Shown piece after piece: positions 58,948 to 64,000 of a stretch of DNA of 64,000 nucleotides. The stretch is from Methanothermobacter sp. CaT2 (lineage in GTDB: Archaea; Methanobacteriota; Methanobacteria; Methanobacteriales; Methanothermobacteraceae). The stretch covers positions 1,269,001 through 1,333,000 of the forward strand of contig NZ_AP011952.1 in assembly GCF_000828575.1 (NCBI RefSeq), written 5' to 3'. A program made the translations under genes and the position numbers. The notes under the pieces are model-generated. The model was given only the letters and a program-made list of their open reading frames with translations, searched no databases and was not told the origin of the DNA. Position 1 is the stretch's first letter, and each line of letters starts with the position of its first letter.

Positions 58948-59017
58948 ATATATCAGTTTTACGATATATCTATTTGCCATAATAAAATGTTCATGATATA
59001 TAAAGTTTGTGATATAT
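58948..59017. promoter_or_regulatory. Array of GATATAT half-sites upstream of padR
   Basis: ATATATC at 58948-58954 faces GATATAT at 58963-58969 (8-base spacer), followed by direct copies at 58995-59001 and 59011-59017. The first pair overlaps the minus-strand promoter of the PadR-exporter operon. Confidence 0.5.
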
Positions 59018-59158
59018 TGATGAGGCGTCCTTTAACCGGTGATGATGGGGAGGGAATCTGGCGGTATCCCGTGAAACTGCGCGGGTAACTTGTGGGTACT
59101 GCAATCAAATGGAAAGACTCATAAGCCCCGATAAATAGAAGATCTACCGGGATCTGAT

Positions 59159-59908
59159 ATGAGACTTGGTTTTTCAACCCTGGCGCTTTTCATGGAGCCA
59201 CTGGAAAACATCCTTCAGAAAGCAGAGGATGACGGTTTTGAACTTGTAGAGCTCCTCTGTGAGGGACCCTACTGGCCAAGAAGGCTACTTCAGGACGGGG
59301 ATTCCTTGGAAGTCTTCGAGTCCTTCGACCTCGAGGTCCTTATCCACGCACCCACCATAGACCTGAACCCTGCAAGCATGAACCGGGGTATAAGGGAGGA
59401 GACAGGGAGGCAGATGGTCGAGACAATTGAACTTGCATCAAGGATAGGTGCAACAACAGTCACAACCCACCCTGGAGTGGTCCACCGGAGGGAGGACAGG
59501 ATAAGGAGTGCTGCACTCCAGTTCGCACTTGAAACACTTGGTGAATGCGTTGAATACGCAGAGGATCTGTCCATAAAATTCTCAGTCGAAAACATGCCCG
59601 GAAGATTCTCCTACCTCTGCAATAACCCTGCAGAACATGAGAGATTTGTTGAAAAATGTGGCTCCTACGCAACGGTTGACATAGGACATGCCAACACTAC
59701 AGGGCGTCTCCAGGATTTCCTGGAGATCAAAAGAACAGCCCACTATCACATCAGTGACAATAACGGGAAGAGGGACCAGCACCTGCCCCTCGGGGAGGGC
59801 ACAGTCGATCTTAAACTCCTGGGATCCATAGAGAGGGGTGTGATAGAACTGAACAGCTATGATGGTGTAATCAGGAGCAGAAGAATCCTTGAGGAGGTCG
59901 TCCGTTGA
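59159..59908 (+). CDS. Xylose-isomerase-like TIM-barrel protein (AP endonuclease 2 superfamily)
   Basis: A 249-residue protein with the superfamily pattern RLGFSTLALFMEPLENIL, VLIHAPTIDLNP, TVTTHPGVVH, FSVENMPG, VDIGHANTTG and IELNS, giving His/Asp/Glu metal ligands as in AP endonuclease IV and sugar isomerases. Substrate unknown. ATG 59159 sits 25 bases after GATAAATAG with no ribosome site: probably leaderless. The TMEM175-like gene starts 10 bases after it. Confidence 0.82.
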   Translation: MRLGFSTLALFMEPLENILQKAEDDGFELVELLCEGPYWPRRLLQDGDSLEVFESFDLEVLIHAPTIDLNPASMNRGIREETGRQMVETIELASRIGATTVTTHPGVVHRREDRIRSAALQFALETLGECVEYAEDLSIKFSVENMPGRFSYLCNNPAEHERFVEKCGSYATVDIGHANTTGRLQDFLEIKRTAHYHISDNNGKRDQHLPLGEGTVDLKLLGSIERGVIELNSYDGVIRSRRILEEVVR

Positions 59909-59918
59909 GGTGGCTGTC

Positions 59919-60476
59919 ATGAAAAAGAAGAGACTGGAGGGTCTGGTTGATGCCATATTTGCAATCGCCATGACCATACTTGTTCTGGGCATAGATGTGC
60001 CCACCGGCACCATGAGTGTTCCGGCAATGGACGCCTACATCATGGGCCTTGCATCTGATTTGTACAGCTACTGTCTCAGTTTCCTCCTCCTCGGCGTCTT
60101 CTGGTGGGTTAACCACATGCACTTCGAGAAACTGGAGAAGGTTGACACGGGATTCATATGGATAAACATCGTCTGGCTCATGGTCGTTGTCCTGGTACCA
60201 TTCTCAACAAAGCTGACAGGTAATTATGGAGACCTTGTAACACCCAATATCCTGTTCCACCTGAATATGCTCACCATAGGTCTTTTATTATCCATGAGCT
60301 GGATCTATACCCAGAGGAATGGTTTAATGGATATCGGAGAAAATGAATACCGCTTAATCCTGAAGAAGAATCTTTTAATGCCTCTTGCAGCCATCCTTGC
60401 ACTCATCTTAACACCCATTGCACCGGAGTACAGCTCCACCGCCTACGCAGTTCTCATATTAAAGAGGCTCCTTTAG
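59919..60476 (+). CDS. TMEM175-like (DUF1211) potassium channel family protein
   Basis: A 185-residue protein with five or six helices and the defining N-terminal motif RLEGLVDAIFAIAMTILVL, then LLLGVFWWVNHMHFEKL. Prokaryotic TMEM175 proteins are tetrameric K+ channels whose helix 1 motif (FSD) forms the gate; here it reads LVDAIFAIAMT. GAGGTGGCTGTC precedes ATG 59919. It is co-transcribed with the TIM-barrel protein. Confidence 0.88.
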   Translation: MKKKRLEGLVDAIFAIAMTILVLGIDVPTGTMSVPAMDAYIMGLASDLYSYCLSFLLLGVFWWVNHMHFEKLEKVDTGFIWINIVWLMVVVLVPFSTKLTGNYGDLVTPNILFHLNMLTIGLLLSMSWIYTQRNGLMDIGENEYRLILKKNLLMPLAAILALILTPIAPEYSSTAYAVLILKRLL

Positions 60477-60528
60477 CTTCGTGGCACTTTTTCAGGACTC
60501 TGCACTTGATATACTTAAATGCAATGAT

Positions 60529-60870
60529 TCAGGGCCTTATATAGGCCCATCCCTCTGTCTGTCTTCTTACAATATGACCCACACCGGATGATACAACATC
60601 GACTCCCTCCAGGAGGTCATCCCCATCCATACCAGATGCCCTGAGGGTGTTTGAGCATGCACAGAACCTGACACCCTGACCTGTGAGTTCAGATACGTCC
60701 CCTGAGTACTCAGAATCCCTTCTGAGGACATTAACTCCCATGGAGTAAGCCACAACCTCTATTCTGACGGATTCGAGATCAGCCATTAGGTTCCTGACAT
60801 TGGAGATGAGGAGCAGAACCCTTGACTCATCATCCTCATCTATGTGGAAGACCACACGGTAATCCACCAT
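60529..60870 (-). CDS. DsrE-like protein
   Basis: A 113-residue protein of the DsrE/YchN fold: VVFHIDEDDESRVLLLISNVRNLMADLE, VEVVAYSMGVNVL-like strand, and GVRFCACSNTLRASG with a conserved cysteine pair. DsrE family members carry sulfur or act as small regulators. GGAGGTGGTGTC precedes the ATG. It is 13 bases after the SoxB-like gene in one operon, which strengthens a sulfur-related reading, but that remains inference. Confidence 0.8.
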   Translation of the reverse strand: MVDYRVVFHIDEDDESRVLLLISNVRNLMADLESVRIEVVAYSMGVNVLRRDSEYSGDVSELTGQGVRFCACSNTLRASGMDGDDLLEGVDVVSSGVGHIVRRQTEGWAYIRP

Positions 60871-60883
60871 GACACCACCTCCG

Positions 60884-62308
60884 CTACACGGGTGTTATCC
60901 TCCCCTCAAGGCCGGCGTCCACCGGGCTGTTTCTCGCGATGTATTCTTCAAGCACATCAATGGCCCTCAGATCGGTCTCCTCATGGTCCTCACCGTACCT
61001 GGAGGGGACTCCCTGGGATGTGACGTAGACGGCACTGTAGGTCCCTGACGGGTCAAGGGGTCTGCCATTTACAAATATCTTCTGTATCCTTGCACCTGGA
61101 GGGTTCTCGATCTTGAAGTACATCTCAAGTCCGAGGCACCTCTTGAGGTAGCCCCCCATCTGATTGTAGGGGTTCCTTGAGAATACGAGTTCAATGTTTT
61201 CCTCCATCATATCCCATATTTCCCTGCCTGTTAACCTCACCCGGGATAAAGGAGGATTTACAGGTATAATGTTCCAGAGATCCTCAATTCTGATATCTCC
61301 TGGCGGCACAGGGGCACCGTAACGCCACCCATTGGAGAATGCAAGGTCAAAGTCCCCTGTATCCATCACGGCCTTTAGGAGGAGGTTATCCATGGTTGAC
61401 TCCAGTATGGTGTACCTGTTAAGGTGGGTCCTGGTGGAGCCCACGACTGTTTCGAGGTGGTCACTGTCGGTCTCAGTTATCCTGAGCACCATCTCCTCAA
61501 CATCAGGATCTGAGGGACCCCTCACCTTCATGAGTTCATGGCTGAATCCCCTGACACCATCATCCACCTCCAGGTCAAGGCGCCCGATGAAGGAGCCATG
61601 ACAGCCTGACTGTATGATTATGGTATCTCCAACGATGTGGGGCCTCTCGAGTCTGTTGTGGGTGTGTGCGCTCAGCAGCACATCGATGCCCTCAACATCA
61701 GATGCCAGCTGAACCTCCTGTGGAAAGCCGAGGTGTGATATCACAACGGTGAGATCCACCCTCTCCTCATTCCTGAGGATATCGATCCATCCGGGGAGCT
61801 CCTCAAGGCCAAGGGTGAATTCAAGGCCCTCACTGAAGTGGGGTGGCATGACCTTATCTACGATGTTTGATGCTATCCCTATGATACCCACCTGCAGTTC
61901 CCCAACATCAAGGATTTCATAGGGCTGGAATACCAGCCGTTCGGTACCCTCACGGTAGCAGTTTATGGCAAGTACAGGGTAATTGAGCTTCTTTGAGAGT
62001 TCAATGAACCTTTCAGGTCCGTAGGCAAACTCCCAGTGAGCTGTCATGCCCTCGAATCCCATCTCATTCAGCAGGGGGATCATTGCAGCGCCCCGACTCT
62101 TCACGGCATGGTATGTGCCGTGGATGGTATCCCCGCAGTCAAGAAGTAGAGCGGGCCTCTCTTTGCGTATTTTATCAACGAGTCCAGCTATGTGCTGGTA
62201 ACCACCAAGGGTCTCATATACGATTTCACGGCCCTCCCAGAAAAGTTCGGGATGGCTTTTAATGTATCCGTGGGTGTCGTTCACCTGGATTATGCTCAGC
62301 TCAGCCAT
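60884..62308 (-). CDS. SoxB-like metallophosphatase / 5'-nucleotidase family protein
   Basis: A 474-residue protein. The N-terminal metallophosphatase domain (~1-250) has D11-x-H13 (VNDTHGY), D60 (CGDT), and H in ISHLGF and AHTHNR. Where 5'-nucleotidases have GNHEFDYG, this has TAHWEFAYG (H91, W92), the signature of SoxB thiosulfohydrolases; the surrounding GGYQHIAGLV and LLLDCGDTIHG also fit SoxB. The C-terminal 5'-nucleotidase domain follows (~270-474; VRLTGREIWDMMEENI, NPYNQMGGYL). No signal peptide, so it would act in the cytoplasm. Neighbours are a HAD protein and a DsrE-like protein. It may hydrolyse a sulfur or phosphate ester; the substrate is not known. Confidence 0.8.
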   Translation of the reverse strand: MAELSIIQVNDTHGYIKSHPELFWEGREIVYETLGGYQHIAGLVDKIRKERPALLLDCGDTIHGTYHAVKSRGAAMIPLLNEMGFEGMTAHWEFAYGPERFIELSKKLNYPVLAINCYREGTERLVFQPYEILDVGELQVGIIGIASNIVDKVMPPHFSEGLEFTLGLEELPGWIDILRNEERVDLTVVISHLGFPQEVQLASDVEGIDVLLSAHTHNRLERPHIVGDTIIIQSGCHGSFIGRLDLEVDDGVRGFSHELMKVRGPSDPDVEEMVLRITETDSDHLETVVGSTRTHLNRYTILESTMDNLLLKAVMDTGDFDLAFSNGWRYGAPVPPGDIRIEDLWNIIPVNPPLSRVRLTGREIWDMMEENIELVFSRNPYNQMGGYLKRCLGLEMYFKIENPPGARIQKIFVNGRPLDPSGTYSAVYVTSQGVPSRYGEDHEETDLRAIDVLEEYIARNSPVDAGLEGRITPV

Positions 62309-62334
62309 AAACACCCCCCTTACAGGTTTTAACC

Positions 62335-63126
62335 TCAGATATCTATATCCAGCAGCTCTCCTATATTCTCTATTACATAATCAGCGGCTTCTATAAGCCT
62401 CTGGGGGACATGCTCCCTCTGCTGGAGTGTAAGAACCCCTATATCGGCCTCCCTAAGTGCAAGGATGTCGTTGATGCCATTACCCACCATAACGACCTTG
62501 CTGTACCTCCCCCGGAGTTCACGTATTATCCTTGCCTTCCTCTCGGTGTCTGCAGTGTCAAATACGTTTTCAGTGGGGATTCCCAGGAGCTTTGCAAGTT
62601 CCATGAGGGACCCCTTCCTGTCCCCCGATGCAATGTATATGTCGATTTTCCTGTCCATGAGTTCACCGATAACATGGGGGACCTCCGGGAAGAGCTTTCC
62701 TCCTGCTGTTATGGTGAAATCCACCCTCCCCCGGTCCATGTTGACGATGAAACCTGAACCGCTGCATATCTGTATGTTGTAGTTCTTCCCTGCAACAGCA
62801 TCTATGGTATCCTGTATGTCCCCCACGGTGGCCGGGTCATCCCTTAGGACCTCAAGGATTTCACCGGGATCAACTGCGGTGTTGGCGTAGCTTATATTGA
62901 ACCTTATATGGTTCCTCTCTATGAATTCGTAGATTGTCTGGTGGGGCCTGGCATTCACTATACAGGTGGATGGGTCCGTCTGAAGTACCACGAGTGCTCT
63001 ACGGTCCCGGTAATCAACAACATCAAGTGAGTTCATGCTGTCACATATCTTACCGGTTTTAAGATCCTTGAGGGCTCTGTACCTCCTTATGAGTGTCCCT
63101 GAATTATCAAAAACAACGGCCTTCAT
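62335..63126 (-). CDS. HAD-superfamily hydrolase (soluble P-type-ATPase-like)
   Basis: A 263-residue HAD protein: motif I VVFDNSGTLI, motif II near IYIASGDRKG, motif III K in TERKARII, motif IV MVGNGINDILALREADIGV. The C-terminal half is like the P-domain of P-type ATPases, but no membrane segments exist, so it is a soluble phosphatase. It has an unusual upstream structure: its start and promoter lie in a 62-bp tandem duplication that creates a mini-ORF overlapping its ATG. It leads the operon with the SoxB-like and DsrE-like genes. Confidence 0.85.
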   Translation of the reverse strand: MKAVVFDNSGTLIRRYRALKDLKTGKICDSMNSLDVVDYRDRRALVVLQTDPSTCIVNARPHQTIYEFIERNHIRFNISYANTAVDPGEILEVLRDDPATVGDIQDTIDAVAGKNYNIQICSGSGFIVNMDRGRVDFTITAGGKLFPEVPHVIGELMDRKIDIYIASGDRKGSLMELAKLLGIPTENVFDTADTERKARIIRELRGRYSKVVMVGNGINDILALREADIGVLTLQQREHVPQRLIEAADYVIENIGELLDIDI

Positions 63127-63232
63127 CGGACCAATATATGTTTTTTTATGGTATTAAGATTTTGAAAGGTAAAAACAACGGCCTTCATCGGACCAATATA
63201 TGGTTTTTTATGGTATTAAGATTTTGAGAGGA
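63109..63232. repeat. 62-bp tandem duplication of the HAD gene start and promoter
   Basis: Two nearly identical 62-bp units, with first bases near 63109 and 63171. Each contains the sequence around the HAD start codon and the AT-rich promoter. The differences are a few bases (for example at the T run and AAAGG/AGAGG). Confidence 0.88.
63123..63188 (-). CDS. Upstream mini-ORF (21 codons) coupled to the HAD gene
   Basis: The duplicated start codon at 63188 opens a 21-codon ORF (MKAVVFTFQNLNTIKKHILVR) that ends in TGA overlapping the true HAD ATG (ATGA). It repeats the first six HAD residues. It could be a leader peptide or simply a by-product of duplication. Confidence 0.35.
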   Translation of the reverse strand: MKAVVFTFQNLNTIKKHILVR

Positions 63233-63267
63233 TAGAGTGGCACCTGTAAGCGAGACCCATAAACATC

Positions 63268-63894
63268 CTAGGAATACCCTGAAATGGTCTTCAGGCTTTC
63301 AATTAAGAAGTAGACTCCAAAAAGAATCAGGAATAGACTTAAAACCATCATAACAATTTTGTAAGGTCTTCCATCCATTCTGAAGGATTTTCTTGATGAG
63401 AGGAATGATACGAGACTGTACCATGTGAGGTCAGATGACCAGTGACCTGCGAGGAATGCCAGGAGTCCAAGGACGCCTGCAAGCTCCAGTCCCCTGTACA
63501 TCAGGGCAGCGCCCACCGCACCCCACCACAGGAAGAAGTATGGGTTCGCAAAGCTTATGATGGCCCCCCGAAGGATTGACCCCCCCTCAGGGATATTTTC
63601 AGTGTCTTCAGAATCCCTGAAACCAAGGATTCCCATCCATATGAGGACTGCTCCACCTGCAGTCCCGAGGATGGCTGGAGCAGGGCCTGATCTGAGGATA
63701 TAACCCAGGCCCATCAGTATCAGAGTAACAAGGAGAGCCTCTCCGAGGACATGGCCGGCCACAAGGAGGGGTCCGGCCCTGAATCCCCTCCTGATGGAAT
63801 CTGAAACAGTCACGGTAAGGAGGGGTCCGGGGGCCATGGCCCCGGATAGTCCAATCAGAAATGATGTCAGGGTGAATAGCAGGATACTGATCAT
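63268..63894 (-). CDS. LysE-family amino acid/metabolite exporter
   Basis: A 208-residue protein with six helices: N-terminal SFLIGLSGAMAPGPLLTVTVSDSIRRGFRAGPLLVAGHVLGE is the LysE/RhtB signature, and ISFANPYFFLWWGAVGAAL follows. Substrate unknown. It starts 12 bases after the gene ending at 63907, so the two probably form an operon. Confidence 0.88.
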   Translation of the reverse strand: MISILLFTLTSFLIGLSGAMAPGPLLTVTVSDSIRRGFRAGPLLVAGHVLGEALLVTLILMGLGYILRSGPAPAILGTAGGAVLIWMGILGFRDSEDTENIPEGGSILRGAIISFANPYFFLWWGAVGAALMYRGLELAGVLGLLAFLAGHWSSDLTWYSLVSFLSSRKSFRMDGRPYKIVMMVLSLFLILFGVYFLIESLKTISGYS

Positions 63895-63906
63895 GATTCC
63901 ACGGCT

Positions 63907-64000
63907 TCAGTTGTATCTGTTCAGTATCCTCATTATCTCTGAGAGGTGGTGGTCTATCTCTTCGATTTCATCCCTTTTAAGGGACCTTGTCCGGCTAACT
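63907..64000 (-). CDS. C-terminal end of an unidentified protein (partial)
   Basis: On the minus strand a frame open at the window edge ends with TGA at 63907-63909. Its last residues are VSRTRSLKRDEIEEIDHHLSEIMRILNRYN, a charged amphipathic helix. The rest lies outside the window, so no family can be named. It precedes the LysE gene by 12 bases. Confidence 0.6.
   Translation of the reverse strand, partial: VSRTRSLKRDEIEEIDHHLSEIMRILNRYN

Noticed and set aside
62335-63126. P-type ATPase
   Set aside because: Only the HAD-like domain is present with no membrane helices, so it is a soluble phosphatase.

Overview
This window comes from a thermophilic, hydrogenotrophic, cytochrome-free methanogen of the Methanobacteriales, most probably the genus Methanothermobacter. 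The evidence is the gene content: F420-dependent methylene-H4MPT dehydrogenase (mtd), a fused Fae/Hps, methanogenesis marker 12, coenzyme F430 biosynthesis gene cfbB, Alba, a fused Kae1-Bud32, archaeal-type S15, ThrRS and signal peptidase, a TGTACA palindrome of the TrpY type beside trpB2, and strong GGAGGTGAT-type ribosome binding sites. From memory the gene order also resembles published Methanothermobacter chromosomes; I could not run a comparison. It is ordinary chromosome: no CRISPR array, insertion sequence, integrase or phage module was seen.

Layout. 1-5.6 kb: tail of a GAF protein, then on the minus strand aconitase X (mevalonate-pathway dehydratase), archaeal RecJ, S15, XTPase and Kae1-Bud32. 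5.6-9.4 kb: CobT-like protein, SpoIIM-like membrane protein, UppP, IlvE. 9.4-14.6 kb: two tRNA-Val genes, a DUF11 surface protein, a membrane-anchored Mrr-like protein, SurE, a pair of His-rich membrane proteins, a small regulator/membrane pair and an Sm-like protein. 14.6-26.7 kb: marker 12, ilvC-ilvN-ilvB, purD-argF, argS, signal peptidase, ilvD, MgtC-like protein. 26.7-34.2 kb: cupin, rubredoxin-Hcp fusion with a divergent TrmB regulator, thrS, a ParA ATPase with a ParB-N-terminus-like partner, a radical SAM protein. 34.2-39 kb: a damaged secreted-protein gene, cfbB, a membrane polymerase-like protein, a glycosyltransferase-like protein and a C39-type peptidase. 39-50.8 kb: mtd, a frameshifted class II amidotransferase, hisB, ferredoxin, ModE, flippase, FeS flavoprotein, Fae-Hps, trpB2, DUF1786, PHP and DUF63 proteins. 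50.8-64 kb: leuA, an orphan NifD-like protein, Alba, a flavodoxin-PNPOx fusion, a PQQ-type propeller, a PadR-controlled ABC-2 exporter, a TIM-barrel protein, TMEM175-like channel, a HAD / SoxB-like / DsrE-like operon, LysE and the tail of one more gene.

The genes form recognisable programmes: branched-chain amino acid synthesis (ilvE, ilvBNC, ilvD, leuA), each unit with its own palindromic promoter element; arginine/purine (purD-argF, argS); C1 metabolism and F430 (mtd, Fae-Hps, cfbB); and cell-surface glycan assembly (UppP, flippase, polymerase-like and glycosyltransferase-like proteins).

The points most worth a second look are: (1) a recurring AAGTTATAACTT palindrome at the promoters of parA, uppP and leuA and between the two convergent genes at the left end, together with a ParA/mini-ParB-like gene pair; (2) a SoxB-signature metallophosphatase next to a DsrE-like protein; (3) two adjacent His-rich membrane proteins that look able to bind heme in a methanogen lineage regarded as cytochrome-free; (4) a rubredoxin-Hcp fusion; (5) two apparently broken genes and one gene that appears to start with CTG; (6) a 62-bp tandem duplication that creates an upstream mini-ORF coupled to its gene.
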